Below are positions 20,503 through 29,781 of a stretch of DNA of 54,366 nucleotides, piece by piece. The DNA is from Falsiruegeria mediterranea M17 (GTDB lineage: Bacteria; Pseudomonadota; Alphaproteobacteria; Rhodobacterales; Rhodobacteraceae): assembly GCF_900302455.1 (NCBI RefSeq), contig NZ_ONZG01000019.1, forward strand, positions 1 to 54,366. The letters run 5' to 3'. The notes under the pieces are model-generated. The model saw nothing but the letters and a program-made list of their open reading frames with translations, was not told the origin of the DNA and made no database searches. The position numbers and the translations under genes were made by a program. The stretch's first letter is position 1. Each line of letters starts with the position of its first letter.

Positions 20503-21371
20503 CGCGGCGCAAAGGTATTATTCTTGCAGGAGGATCGGGAACGCGGCTTTACCCGATCACCATGGCAGTGAGCAAACAGCTCTTGCCGCTTTATGACAAA
20601 CCGATGATCTACTACCCGCTCAGCGTGTTGATGCTGGCGGGCATCCGCGAGATCTGCGTGATCACCACGCCGCAGGATCAGGACCAGTTCAAGCGCACCC
20701 TGGGCGATGGCAGCCAATGGGGGATCTCATTGAGCTATGTGATCCAGCCCAGCCCCGACGGTCTGGCGCAGGCCTTTGTCCTGACCGAGGATTTTCTGGC
20801 GGGCGCCCCAAGTGCGCTGGTTCTGGGTGACAACGTGTTCTTTGGCCACGGCCTGCCCAAGCTGATGGCGGCCGCAGACGCGCATGCGGCAGGGGGCACG
20901 GTGTTTGGCTATCACGTGGCCGACCCCGAACGCTATGGTGTGGTGGCCTTTGATGCCGATGGTCGGGCCCGCGAGATCATCGAAAAACCCACCGTGCCGC
21001 CCTCGAACTATGCGGTGACGGGGCTCTACTTCCTTGACGGGTCGGCCCCGGAGCGGGCGCGCCAGGTGACGCCGTCACCCCGCGGCGAGCTGGAGATCAC
21101 CGACCTGCTGCAGAGCTATCTGGATCAGGGGCAGCTCAGGGTGGAAACCATGGGACGCGGATATGCCTGGCTCGATACCGGGACACATGCCAGCCTGCTG
21201 GATGCGGGCAATTTCGTGCGCACCCTGGAAGAGCGTCAGGGTCTGCAAACCGGCTGTCCCGAAGAGATCGCCCACGAGCAGGGTTGGATCGACGATGCGC
21301 AGCTGCGCGCCCGGGCCGAGATGTTCGCCAAGAACGCCTATGGCCGTTATCTGGCGGGGTTGCTGGCATGA
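20499..21371 (+). CDS. rmlA: Glucose-1-phosphate thymidylyltransferase
   Basis: First step of dTDP-L-rhamnose synthesis: dTTP plus glucose-1-phosphate to dTDP-glucose. 290 residues. [64 protein letters not shown] and [15 protein letters not shown] are diagnostic. ATG 20499 overlaps the rmlD stop (ATGA), has AGAGG about 8 bp upstream, and was preferred to an upstream in-frame start at 20457. The next gene again begins by ATGA overlap, so rmlD, rmlA and the glycosyltransferase are one transcript. Confidence 0.97.
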   Translation: MTRRKGIILAGGSGTRLYPITMAVSKQLLPLYDKPMIYYPLSVLMLAGIREICVITTPQDQDQFKRTLGDGSQWGISLSYVIQPSPDGLAQAFVLTEDFLAGAPSALVLGDNVFFGHGLPKLMAAADAHAAGGTVFGYHVADPERYGVVAFDADGRAREIIEKPTVPPSNYAVTGLYFLDGSAPERARQVTPSPRGELEITDLLQSYLDQGQLRVETMGRGYAWLDTGTHASLLDAGNFVRTLEERQGLQTGCPEEIAHEQGWIDDAQLRARAEMFAKNAYGRYLAGLLA

Positions 21372-22621
21372 AGATCCTGTTTGTCCATCAGAACATGCCC
21401 GGTCAGTACCGCGAGATGATCCAATGGCTGGCCGCGCAGGGGGGGCACGAGTTGGTGTTCCTGACCCAACGGACCCCGGCGCCACAGCTGACCGGGGTGA
21501 AAACCGTGGTCTACAAGGCGCATCACAAACCCGCGGCAGAAGCTTATGGGTTGAGCAAGGTCTGGGAAGAGGCCGCAGGGGCCGGGTTCGGGGCTGCGAT
21601 GGCGGCGCAAGCGCTGGAACGCAGCCAGGGGTTCAAACCGGATGTCGTGGTTGGTCACACCGGCTGGGGCGAGCTGCTGTTTTTCAAACAGATCTGGCCG
21701 GACGTGCCGGTGCTGGGGTTCTTCGAATATTTCTATATCAGAGAGGGCGGGCTGGTCGGCTTTGACCCTGCCGATCCGCCGACGGAACATTCGCCCTTTT
21801 TCCTGCATGCGCGCAATGTGGTGCCCTTCACCAACATCAACGTCGTCGACACCGGGCATGTGCCGACCGAATGGCAGAAGAATGTGTTTCCAACCAGTTT
21901 CCACGACAAGTTCTATACCTGTCACGATGGCATCCGCACCGACCTATTGCGCCCGAACCCGGATGTGCAGGTGGGGCTGGGGCGGCTTCCGGCGCCGCTG
22001 ACGCGCCAGGATGAGGTCTTTACCTATCTGGCGCGCAACCTGGAACATGCCCGCGGCTTTCATATCTTCATGCGGTCGCTGCCCCGGATTCTGCGCGAAC
22101 GCCCGAACGCCCGGGTGCTGATCCTGGGCGGGAACGAGGTGTCCTATGGCCGCAAGAGCCGCCACGAAGGGGGCCTGCGCGCCGAGATGGAGGCCGAGAT
22201 CGGCCCGGATCTGGATTGGGACCGGGTGCATTTCCTGGGCCGGGTGCCCTATCCCAAGTTCTGCGAAATCGTGCAGCTCAGCCGGTGCCACATCTATCTG
22301 ACCATGCCGTTTGTGCTGAGCTGGTCCGTGCTCGAGGCGATGTCGATGCAGGCCACCATCGTCAGTTCCGATGTGGCCCCGGTGCGCGAGGCGATCACCC
22401 ATGGAGAGACCGGGCTCTTGGTGGATTTCTTCGATCATGAGGCGCTGGCTGCCCAGGTGATCGATGTGCTGGCCAATCCGCAGGACCATGCCCATCTGGG
22501 CCCGGCGGCGCGGGCGCATGTGGTGGAGAAATACGATTTCCTCACCCGCTGTCTGCCGGAACATATCCGTCAGATCAACGCGCTGGTGCCCGCGGACAAG
22601 CACATTCCGCTGCCTGCGTAA
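21368..22621 (+). CDS. Glycosyltransferase, GT4/GT-B type
   Basis: Probably adds a sugar, perhaps rhamnose given the operon, to a polysaccharide repeat unit; acceptor unknown. 417 residues. The N-terminus [21 protein letters not shown] is typical of the Glyco_trans_4_3 N-domain found in alphaproteobacterial polysaccharide loci. The C-terminal domain has [50 protein letters not shown] and the GT4 nucleotide-binding region ending [20 protein letters not shown]. It starts within the rmlA stop (ATGA overlap) and is followed by a very strong bidirectional terminator. Confidence 0.9.
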   Translation: MKILFVHQNMPGQYREMIQWLAAQGGHELVFLTQRTPAPQLTGVKTVVYKAHHKPAAEAYGLSKVWEEAAGAGFGAAMAAQALERSQGFKPDVVVGHTGWGELLFFKQIWPDVPVLGFFEYFYIREGGLVGFDPADPPTEHSPFFLHARNVVPFTNINVVDTGHVPTEWQKNVFPTSFHDKFYTCHDGIRTDLLRPNPDVQVGLGRLPAPLTRQDEVFTYLARNLEHARGFHIFMRSLPRILRERPNARVLILGGNEVSYGRKSRHEGGLRAEMEAEIGPDLDWDRVHFLGRVPYPKFCEIVQLSRCHIYLTMPFVLSWSVLEAMSMQATIVSSDVAPVREAITHGETGLLVDFFDHEALAAQVIDVLANPQDHAHLGPAARAHVVEKYDFLTRCLPEHIRQINALVPADKHIPLPA

Positions 22622-22634
22622 GGCTGGTTGTACA

Positions 22635-22675
22635 AACGGAAAAGGGCGCCCCAGTCAGGGGCGCCCTTTTCCGTT
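22635..22675. terminator. Strong bidirectional terminator between glycosyltransferase and export lipoprotein genes
   Basis: Perfect 18-bp stem (22635-22652 with 22658-22675) and a 5-base loop; each arm contains an A4 or T4 block. It lies between two convergent genes. Confidence 0.85.
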
Positions 22676-22702
22676 GGGCGAGCAGAACCGGTAGGGTCCG
22701 GA

Positions 22703-23827
22703 TCAGTTCGCCAGGTTGCTGGTGGCGTTGAAGACACCGACGAAGTTACCGATGATGTTCGACACGGTCAGCACGTCGTTGATGGGCGATTCCGTGGCGA
22801 TGATCAGGTCGTCGGGGTTGATCTGAAAGCGGCGCGCGGAAAAGATCCCGTCGGTCGAATCCAGGTCCACCGAAAAGACCACCCGGGTCATGCGTGGGCC
22901 GCGTACGCCGGTGGTAATGGCATTGGCGGGGTATTCGCGCAGAATCAGCAGGCCACCGGGGTCGGCCTTGGAATCATTCAGCCCGCCCATGATCGAGACC
23001 GCATCCATTGCCGACACCTGGTCCTTGGTGAAGATGTGCAGGGCTTCCTTGCCGGCCGCGCCAAACGACAGGAAGTACCGCTGATCTTCTTCGACAAAGA
23101 CCCGGTCGCCACCGCGCAGCAGGGTGTCCAGGTTCGGATTGTTCAGCAATCTGTCGATCGAGGTGCCATAGATGTTGCCGCCGCGCATCAGGCGAATCTG
23201 CGGGTTGTTGAGGCTGGAGCTGATGCCGCCCCCGGCCGAGATCAGCCCGAGGACGGAATAGTTTCGATCCGGCATCGGATAGGTGCCGGGATTGGCCACG
23301 CCGCTGACCAGATCCACCGAATTGTTGCGCCCTTCGGACATCGACAGCTGCAACTGGGCCGACGGCACGATGGCCTCAAGCGCGGCCTGCAGGTCTTCGC
23401 GGGCCAGGTCCGGGGTCAGGCCGATGACGCTGATGTTGCCGACATAGGGCATGAAGATCGATCCGTTGGCCGCCACGGTCACGTCCTGCAGCTGGACCAC
23501 CTTCTGATCCAGCGAGGTCAGCAGCGAGTTGTCGCCACTGTCCCAGATTGCCAGGGTCAGCTTGTCACCGGGTTGGATGATTTGGGTCTTGGCCCCGCGG
23601 GAGGCGCCGATCCAGCTCAGGTTTTCCTGTTTGCCGGTGGGCGGCCAGTGCGCCACCGTGGGCAGGAACGCGCGAGTCACGGGATAAAGCGCAAAGTCTG
23701 CGGTGTCTTCGCTGGCCTGCTTCAGGATGTCTTCGCTGACGGGGGCGCCGCCGGGCAGGCGGCCAGTGCAACCGGCAAGGGCGAACAGGGCGCAAGTCAG
23801 CACCAGAAGTGGAAAGTGGAGACGCAT
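22703..23827 (-). CDS. Wza/KpsD-like polysaccharide export lipoprotein
   Basis: Outer-membrane polysaccharide export protein. 374 residues. A lipoprotein signal with lipobox ALAGC puts the acylated Cys at residue 20. A Poly_export domain follows (IIQPGDKLTLAIWDSGDNSL; VTVAANGSIFMPYVGNISVIGLT), then SLBB-type segments (VSGVANPGTYPMPDRNYSVLGLISAGGG; LLRGGDRVFVEED). It is the only classical polysaccharide export component in the window; no Wzc-like co-polymerase is adjacent. It is divergent from the reductase-like gene at 23915. Confidence 0.9.
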   Translation of the reverse strand: MRLHFPLLVLTCALFALAGCTGRLPGGAPVSEDILKQASEDTADFALYPVTRAFLPTVAHWPPTGKQENLSWIGASRGAKTQIIQPGDKLTLAIWDSGDNSLLTSLDQKVVQLQDVTVAANGSIFMPYVGNISVIGLTPDLAREDLQAALEAIVPSAQLQLSMSEGRNNSVDLVSGVANPGTYPMPDRNYSVLGLISAGGGISSSLNNPQIRLMRGGNIYGTSIDRLLNNPNLDTLLRGGDRVFVEEDQRYFLSFGAAGKEALHIFTKDQVSAMDAVSIMGGLNDSKADPGGLLILREYPANAITTGVRGPRMTRVVFSVDLDSTDGIFSARRFQINPDDLIIATESPINDVLTVSNIIGNFVGVFNATSNLAN

Positions 23828-23914
23828 GACGATTGACCTGAGTGAAACTGCTTGAATTTTTGTTGCTGCAAGATACTGCCACAGGACAAATGGTCAACTG
23901 GAACAAGGACGCGG

Positions 23915-24769
23915 ATGAAAATTCTCAAGGTTTTGGTCCTGGGCGCAACAGGGCGGATCGGGTCGGTTCTGCGCCGCTCCTGGATGCAGGGGAACACCGC
24001 TGATGGGGTGATCTGGCAAGCGCGTCGCCCGCAGGCCGGGCCGGGCTGGCATGTGTTTGATCCGCTTTCGGGGCAAGAGGTCGCAGCAGGATCCAAGGCG
24101 CTGATGCAGGCGGCGCAGGGGTGTGATCGCATTCTGTGTCTGGCCGGAGCCATTCCGGGACGGCAGCAGGATCTGGCGGACAACACGCGTCTGGCCCGGG
24201 CGGCGATCCTGGCCGGGGCCGAGGTCGGGGCCGGGGTGCTTCTGTGCTCGTCGGTCGCGGTTTACGGGGCGCAGGACGGGGTGCTGGATGAGGCGAGTGC
24301 GCTCAGGCCGGTGGCCCCTTATGGGCAGGCCAAGCTCGAGATGGAGCAGGCAGGTCAGGCCCTGGGGCAGCAATTGGGCGTGGCGGTGACGGCGCTGCGC
24401 ATCGCCAATGTTGCGGGCTGTGACGCGATTTTGGGGGGGTGGGCGCCAGGGTTTGCGTTGGATCGCTTTGCCGATGGCACCACCCCGCGCCGCAGCTACA
24501 TCGGCCCGCAGACCCTGGCGCGGGTGCTGTGGGATCTGACCCAGGCGCGCGATTTGCCGCCGGTTCTGAATGTGGCGGCCCCCGGCGCGGTCGAGATGGG
24601 TGCGCTGCTGGATGCGGCCGGTCTGGCCTGGACCCCGCGCCCGGCCCCGCCCGAGGCCATCGCGCGGGTCGAGGTGGCAACGGGGGCGCTTTCGGCCTTC
24701 ACCCGGCTGGAGGCGCGCGATAGCTTGCCCGAACATCTGATTGCACAATGGCGGAGCAGCGCGGCATGA
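23915..24769 (+). CDS. NAD-dependent epimerase/dehydratase family protein (extended SDR)
   Basis: Likely a nucleotide-sugar reductase or epimerase; substrate unknown. 284 residues. The Rossmann motif is VLVLGATGRIGSVLRR; SSVAVYGAQDGVLDE and the catalytic YGQAK pattern (APYGQAKLEMEQ) follow. The domain order resembles short dTDP/UDP-hexulose reductases. ATG 23915 has AAGGA about 7 bp upstream and was preferred to 23852. The following sugar transferase starts within its stop codon (ATGA), so the two are coupled, suggesting it modifies the sugar that the transferase loads. Confidence 0.8.
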   Translation: MKILKVLVLGATGRIGSVLRRSWMQGNTADGVIWQARRPQAGPGWHVFDPLSGQEVAAGSKALMQAAQGCDRILCLAGAIPGRQQDLADNTRLARAAILAGAEVGAGVLLCSSVAVYGAQDGVLDEASALRPVAPYGQAKLEMEQAGQALGQQLGVAVTALRIANVAGCDAILGGWAPGFALDRFADGTTPRRSYIGPQTLARVLWDLTQARDLPPVLNVAAPGAVEMGALLDAAGLAWTPRPAPPEAIARVEVATGALSAFTRLEARDSLPEHLIAQWRSSAA

Positions 24770-25377
24770 CCTGGGGCAAACGCCTCTTCGATCTGGTTCT
24801 GGTGGCCCTTCTGGTGCCGGTCCTCGGGCCGGTGTTGCTGTTGCTGGTGCTGTGGATCCTGCTGCGCGAGGGGCGGCCGGTGTTTTATGTGGCCGAGCGG
24901 ATGAAGGGGGTGGACCGGCCCTTTTCCCTGTGGAAGCTGCGCACCATGACGGTGGTGGACAGTGATGCGGGGGTATCGGGGGGCGACAAGGTGGCGCGGA
25001 TCACCCGCACCGGCGCCTGGCTGCGGCGCAAGCGGCTGGATGAGATCCCGCAGCTTTGGAACATCGTCCGGGGCGATCTGAGCTTTGTTGGCCCGCGCCC
25101 GCCACTGCGCGAATACGTGGAACGCTTTCCCGCGCTTTACGGTCAGGTCCTGCGGTCGCGCCCCGGGGTCACCGGCCTGGCCAGCCTGGTCTATCACCGC
25201 CACGAGGCGACGCTGCTGGAGCGGTGTGATACGGCGCTGGATACAGATGCGGTCTATGCCCGCATCTGCGTGCCGGCCAAGGCCAGGCTGGATCTGATCT
25301 ATCAGCGGCATCAGAGCGTCTGTTTCGACATCGCCCTGGTGATACGGACAGCCGCTACGGTGTTTCGCCGCCGATAA
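24766..25377 (+). CDS. Undecaprenyl-phosphate sugar-1-phosphate transferase (initiating glycosyltransferase)
   Basis: Polyprenol-phosphate sugar phosphotransferase that starts polysaccharide repeat assembly at the inner membrane. 203 residues, the short form with one N-terminal membrane segment (residues about 7-28, rich in L and V). The bacterial sugar transferase domain (PF02397) shows SLWKLRTMTV, KVARITRTGAWLRRKRLDEI, PQLWNIVRGDLSFVGPRPPL and RPGVTGLASL. ATG 24766 overlaps the preceding stop; an in-frame ATG at 24748 is also possible. Which sugar it transfers is not determinable here; the CapD-like gene at 26703 would suit a bacillosamine- or QuiNAc-type primer (inference). Confidence 0.93.
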   Translation: MTWGKRLFDLVLVALLVPVLGPVLLLLVLWILLREGRPVFYVAERMKGVDRPFSLWKLRTMTVVDSDAGVSGGDKVARITRTGAWLRRKRLDEIPQLWNIVRGDLSFVGPRPPLREYVERFPALYGQVLRSRPGVTGLASLVYHRHEATLLERCDTALDTDAVYARICVPAKARLDLIYQRHQSVCFDIALVIRTAATVFRRR

Positions 25378-25543
25378 AAGCGGCGGGGGAAGCACAGCCG
25401 GGGACTCCCTTTGTGAAACCCGTTGCGTCCCGGGCATGATCGGACCTATTAACAGTCAAGCTCTTGGAGGGCATGTAATATGCCTCACTGTCGGGCCGGA
25501 ATTTTTGTGGTTACATAACAATAAATCAGTTGAGGAGTGAGGG

Positions 25544-26437
25544 ATGGCGAAAAAGGTCACAAAGGCGATTTTCCCGGTTGCCGGCATGGGAACGCGTTTC
25601 CTTCCGGCCACCAAATCGGTGCCCAAGGAAATCATGACCCTGGTCGACCGCCCGCTGGTTCAATATGCGATCGACGAGGCCCGCGCGGCCGGCATCAAGG
25701 AGTTCATCTTTGTCACCTCGCGCGGGAAATCCGCGCTTGAGGATTATTTCGACCACTCTCCAGTTCTGGAACAGGAATTGCGCAAGAAGGGCAAGACCGA
25801 GCTACTGGAGACGCTGAAAGCCACGAACATGGACAGCGGCGCCATCGCCTATATCCGCCAGCACAAGCCGCTTGGGCTGGGACATGCGGTCTGGTGCGCG
25901 CGCCGCCTGATCGGGGACGAGCCGTTCATGGTGATTTTGCCCGACGACGTGATTGCGGCCGAAAAGCCCTGCCTGCAGCAGATGGTCGAGGCCTATGCCG
26001 AAACCGGGGGCAACATGGTCGCCGCGATGGAAGTGCCGCCCGAGAAGGCCAGCTCTTACGGGGTGCTGGACGTGGACGAGGACATGGGATCGGTCGTTTC
26101 GGTCAAGGGGATGGTGGAAAAGCCGCCCGCGGATCAGGCCCCCTCCAACCTGGCGGTGATTGGTCGTTACATTCTGGCGCCCTCCGTGCTCAAGAACCTC
26201 AACAGGATCAAATCCGGGGCGGGTGGCGAAATTCAGCTCACTGATGCCATCGCCGAGGACATCACCTTGGGCAACCCGGTCTATGGCTACCGGTTCCGGG
26301 GGCAGCGTTTCGATTGCGGCTCCAAGGCGGGTTTCCTGCAGGCCACTGTGGCTTTTGCCCTGGCGCGGGATGATCTGCGGGACGATCTGGATCTGTATCT
26401 GGAAAAGCTGCGCCAGTCGCGGGCTGCGGCGGAGTAG
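25544..26437 (+). CDS. galU: UTP-glucose-1-phosphate uridylyltransferase
   Basis: Makes UDP-glucose, the substrate of ugd in this window. 297 residues, typical. KAIFPVAGMGTRFLPATK and SVPKEIMTLVDRPLVQYAI at the N-terminus, VILPDDVI, SSYGVLDVDE and LTDAIAEDI are diagnostic of GalU. A strong GAGGAGTGAGGG ribosome site precedes ATG 25544. The 166-bp upstream gap is noncoding and contains a small inverted repeat, GGCAT-GTAAT-ATGCC (25470-25484), that could be an operator. Confidence 0.96.
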   Translation: MAKKVTKAIFPVAGMGTRFLPATKSVPKEIMTLVDRPLVQYAIDEARAAGIKEFIFVTSRGKSALEDYFDHSPVLEQELRKKGKTELLETLKATNMDSGAIAYIRQHKPLGLGHAVWCARRLIGDEPFMVILPDDVIAAEKPCLQQMVEAYAETGGNMVAAMEVPPEKASSYGVLDVDEDMGSVVSVKGMVEKPPADQAPSNLAVIGRYILAPSVLKNLNRIKSGAGGEIQLTDAIAEDITLGNPVYGYRFRGQRFDCGSKAGFLQATVAFALARDDLRDDLDLYLEKLRQSRAAAE

Positions 26438-26460
26438 TCGATTGAGGCTCGGGGTGTGCA

Positions 26461-26477
26461 CAACTCCGAGTTGTTTT
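26461..26477 (+). terminator. Weak intrinsic terminator after galU
   Basis: Short hairpin CAACT-CCG-AGTTG (26461-26473) followed by TTTT, 24 bp past the galU stop. The stem is short, so termination may be partial. Confidence 0.35.
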
Positions 26478-26702
26478 GCGTGTGTTTCTCAGCTAAGAGA
26501 TCCTGTGTCCTGCAAGCCTTGTCGGAGAGGGGCGCCCAGTGGCGAAGGTGACGGAGATTTTGAGTTTTTTGAGTAGAAGTGCTATCTGTCTTTCATATTT
26601 GGGTTTGATCAGCGTATCTGACCCTGTTTGAGCGCAGGTAAAATCAATACTGGACGTATACCGTTTTTAGGTTGAGCCAAAGATTATTAGGAGAGCCAAC
26701 CG

Positions 26703-28583
26703 ATGTTCCAATTGCTCAGTTCTTGGAGCAGGAAACAGAAGGCCGTCGTTTTTCTGGCGATTGATCTGGCCCTGGTTCCGCTGGCATTGCTGTTTTCGTG
26801 CTTTGTGCAATTCATGCCAACGATGCCGTTGGCAACCTTTGTTTCGCTGTTTCCGATCCTGCCCTATCTTCTGGTTCTTGTTGCGGCCGTGTCAACGCTC
26901 ATGGGGCTGCCTTCGGTACAGTTGCGGATGTATGAACGTACGGCTGCAGGTCGCACCGCAGTGCTGGCGATTCTGGCGGGGCTGACCTCGGCCGGGCTGG
27001 TCTGGTTGGCAGGTATTCGCCTGCCATACGGCACCCATGTGATGTTTGCCGTTAGCTATTTCATCATGATCCTGGCGATCCGCCTGGTTCTGTTCCACAT
27101 CGTGTCATGGTTGTATCTGCGGGCGCAGCCGCGCCGCCGGGTTCTGATCTATGGTGCCGGGGCGACCGGGACACAGCTGGCCCAGGCCCTGGCCGCGCAT
27201 GAAACCATCCGTCCCGTGGCCTTTGTCGATGACAACATGTCATTGCAGGGACAGACCCTGATTGGCTTGCCGGTCTATACGCCGGTGCGGACGGCCGAGC
27301 TTTTGGAAAAATACAACATTGACCGGGTGCTGCTGGCGATGCCGTCGCAAAGTCAGCCGAAACAGGCCCGGATCGTGACACGGTTGCAGAAGCTGGGGGT
27401 CGAGGTGCAGGCCCTGCCTTCGTTTGCACAGCTGATCGGCGAAGAAGAGCTGGTCGACAAGCTGACCCCCGTGGTTCCCAGTCATTTCCTGGGCCGCGAG
27501 GCCCATGCGGTGGAGTTGAACGAGGTCTGCAGCAGCTATGCGCAGCGGACGGTCCTGGTGTCCGGCGCCGGGGGCTCTATCGGGTCGGAACTGTGTCGGC
27601 AGATCCTGGCGTGCCGTCCGAAAAAGCTGGTGCTGTATGAATTGAGCGAACTGGCGCTCTATACGATCTACCAGGAACTGGGACAGCTGACCGAGGCCAT
27701 GGACATCGAGCTGGTGCCGGTGCTGGGATCGGTGACCGATCCGCGGCAGGTGCGTCAGGTGTTGAGCGACCATCAGGTCCAGGTTGTCCTGCATGCGGCA
27801 GCTTACAAACATGTGCCGCTGGTCGAGGTGAACCCGCTCTCGGGGCTGACCAACAATGTGCTGGGCACGCAGATCCTGGCCCGCGAGGCAGCCAAGGCAG
27901 AGGTCGAGCGGTTCCTGCTGGTCTCCTCCGACAAGGCGGTGCGCCCCACCAATATCATGGGGGCCTCGAAACGGTTTGCCGAACTGGTGGTCCAGGATCT
28001 GGCCGCACGCCAGGGAAAGACGATCTTTTCCATCGTACGTTTTGGCAACGTGCTGGGCTCCAGCGGGTCCGTGGTGCCGCTGTTTCAGGAACAGGTCAGC
28101 CGGGGCGGGCCGGTGACGGTGACCGACCCTCGGGTCAAACGCTATTTCATGACCGTGCGCGAGGCGGTTCAACTGGTGCTCAGGGCCGGGGCGGATGCCA
28201 GCGGCGGCGAGGTCTTCGTGTTGGACATGGGACCGGCGGTGCCGATCATGCAATTGGCGCGGCAGGTGATTCAGAGCGCCGGCTACACCGTGCGTGACGA
28301 GCTGACCCCGGAGGGCGATATCGAGATTCAGATCATCGGTTTGCGTCCGGGCGAAAAGATCGAAGAAGAACTGTCTCTGAACAACACGATGATCAGAACG
28401 GACCATCCCAAGATTCTGCGCGTCGACGAGCAATCCCTGTCCGAGTTGGAAATGGCCCGCGTGATGCGGGAGCTGCGCCATGCGCTGGCGGGGGGCAATG
28501 CGGCGGCTGCACGCGGCATCGTTCAGAATTGGATCGAAGGGTATGTCGATTGGGAAATTGCCCAGCAGAAACTGCCCAGCTGA
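26703..28583 (+). CDS. CapD/WbpM/FlaA1-type nucleoside-diphosphate-sugar 4,6-dehydratase (membrane-bound)
   Basis: Probable UDP-GlcNAc 4,6-dehydratase for a deoxyamino sugar. 626 residues. Four N-terminal membrane helices (about residues 15-125), a first Rossmann-like domain (LIYGAGATGTQLAQAL), then the catalytic SDR domain with VLVSGAGGSIGSELCRQI near residue 285, HAAAYKHVPLVE and SSDKAVRPTNIMGASKR. The SDK triplet stands where short-chain enzymes have YxxxK, as is typical of the long WbpM subfamily. Ribosome site AGGAG at 26690-26694. It ends 20 bp before the convergent sulfotransferase-like gene. The 265-bp upstream gap holds only the weak terminator above and presumably a promoter. Confidence 0.93.
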   Translation: MFQLLSSWSRKQKAVVFLAIDLALVPLALLFSCFVQFMPTMPLATFVSLFPILPYLLVLVAAVSTLMGLPSVQLRMYERTAAGRTAVLAILAGLTSAGLVWLAGIRLPYGTHVMFAVSYFIMILAIRLVLFHIVSWLYLRAQPRRRVLIYGAGATGTQLAQALAAHETIRPVAFVDDNMSLQGQTLIGLPVYTPVRTAELLEKYNIDRVLLAMPSQSQPKQARIVTRLQKLGVEVQALPSFAQLIGEEELVDKLTPVVPSHFLGREAHAVELNEVCSSYAQRTVLVSGAGGSIGSELCRQILACRPKKLVLYELSELALYTIYQELGQLTEAMDIELVPVLGSVTDPRQVRQVLSDHQVQVVLHAAAYKHVPLVEVNPLSGLTNNVLGTQILAREAAKAEVERFLLVSSDKAVRPTNIMGASKRFAELVVQDLAARQGKTIFSIVRFGNVLGSSGSVVPLFQEQVSRGGPVTVTDPRVKRYFMTVREAVQLVLRAGADASGGEVFVLDMGPAVPIMQLARQVIQSAGYTVRDELTPEGDIEIQIIGLRPGEKIEEELSLNNTMIRTDHPKILRVDEQSLSELEMARVMRELRHALAGGNAAAARGIVQNWIEGYVDWEIAQQKLPS

Positions 28584-28603
28584 TTCCATTCGGACAGGCT
28601 GCT

Positions 28604-29524
28604 TCACTTGGGTTTTAATAAGCTCATTCTTACGCGTTTTGCAGTGGTAGCGTTGTACACTTTAACGCCAATAGCCGACATCGTATCCCATTCAGCCTTT
28701 TCTAGACGCTCAAGTGTATCTAGGTACTTTTGAGGCAGAGTTGGTTTTTTCTCGTCCAGCTTGACCTCGGGTGGCTCCATAAAACATGAAATCAAGGTGT
28801 CGAGCCTGCGCTTGTCAAAAGTGCCATTCTTTTGGCATTTCTCGTTGTAGCGGCGTACGATTTCACAGACCCCGACACTGAGTGCTATGTTGCGTCGCGC
28901 GGATGGCACTTCCAGAACCTCGACTGACGGCAATTCACATGCCTTTCGAAACGCGCCCCAAGTATCGCCCGAACCAATCCGGATGACCTTGATACTCGCT
29001 TTCGCAACATTATGCCAGCGCTGCGCCGCTGCGCCGAAAGCATAGGTGCGGTACAGGCTGCCCTCACGCGCCTCAAAGCTCTGGATGAAGCGCTCAGCGT
29101 AATCTTCAATTGTACTTTTGGATCCGCCTTTCAAGGACTGCTGCCAAGCCGATGGAACAATCGTTGTAAGTGGGCGCATTGAGATGATGACGGACGTCGG
29201 CGCGGATATAGAACTTAAAAGGTTCTCGATCCCTTGTTCGGTCAGGTTGGCAAGCGCCTCGGAGGACACCAGTCGGTTATTGTTTGTATCGGAAAGATCT
29301 CTTACGAACTGATCAGATTCTGGTGTTGAGGATGCTTCTGTAGTACGCCAGCTTATGTCAGTGCCGCAGAGGGTGTATATTTCGCTTTGATGGTTCAATC
29401 TGGTTCCGGGGTAAACCCAACCCTGAGACGCCAGTGCTTCCCGGTTATTGCTAACAATATTCTGAAAATATGTTGTTGCTGTCTTCATCATGCCGATGTG
29501 AAATACTACATTTTTTTTCTTCAT
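28604..29524 (-). CDS. Sulfotransferase-like protein, AT-richer than its neighbours
   Basis: 306 residues. VVFHIGMMKTATTYFQ at the N-terminus resembles the 5'-phosphosulfate-binding loop of PAPS-dependent sulfotransferases and aligns with VVFHIGAHKTGTTYLQ of the second family member at 44414-45472. The middle contains SVIISMRPLTTIVPSAWQQSL, like the region after the 3'-phosphate site. It may sulfate the exported polysaccharide. Base composition and codon use look distinctly AT-richer than the flanking genes, a sign of later acquisition. ATG 29524 matches the paralogue start; ATG 29536 would add four residues. Could also be another P-loop transferase. Confidence 0.65.
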   Translation of the reverse strand: MKKKNVVFHIGMMKTATTYFQNIVSNNREALASQGWVYPGTRLNHQSEIYTLCGTDISWRTTEASSTPESDQFVRDLSDTNNNRLVSSEALANLTEQGIENLLSSISAPTSVIISMRPLTTIVPSAWQQSLKGGSKSTIEDYAERFIQSFEAREGSLYRTYAFGAAAQRWHNVAKASIKVIRIGSGDTWGAFRKACELPSVEVLEVPSARRNIALSVGVCEIVRRYNEKCQKNGTFDKRRLDTLISCFMEPPEVKLDEKKPTLPQKYLDTLERLEKAEWDTMSAIGVKVYNATTAKRVRMSLLKPK

Positions 29525-29571
29525 CGAACCAATCATCCAAATCTGAATTCTCTATCTAGTATCCTCTTAGT

Positions 29572-29731
29572 AGATTTTTTTTTTGGATGCGAGGATATCT
29601 TTGACCTCTCGCACCAACTTGTTGACTTCTGTCCAGGACTTGACCTGGTCCCGCTGCCTTGTCCAAGGTGCCGTGTTCTGGCCACACTCTGCGATGGCTC
29701 GTGAGGGGCGGATTGATCTGCTTCCCTGGTT
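29572..29731 (-). pseudogene. Possible remnant of a coding sequence
   Basis: On the minus strand one frame stays open from about 29731 to TAA at 29572 without a start codon, ending with a helical, protein-like tail (residues QVKSWTEVNKLVREVKDIL then ASKKKIY). It lies in the noncoding gap between the AT-rich sulfotransferase-like gene and the YjbH-like gene. No family was recognised; it may be a truncated gene 3' end or chance. Confidence 0.25.
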
Positions 29732-29781
29732 TGTGGTTTAGCTGAGCCAGATATGTGTGTGAGGAAGGGCAATTGAGTTTC

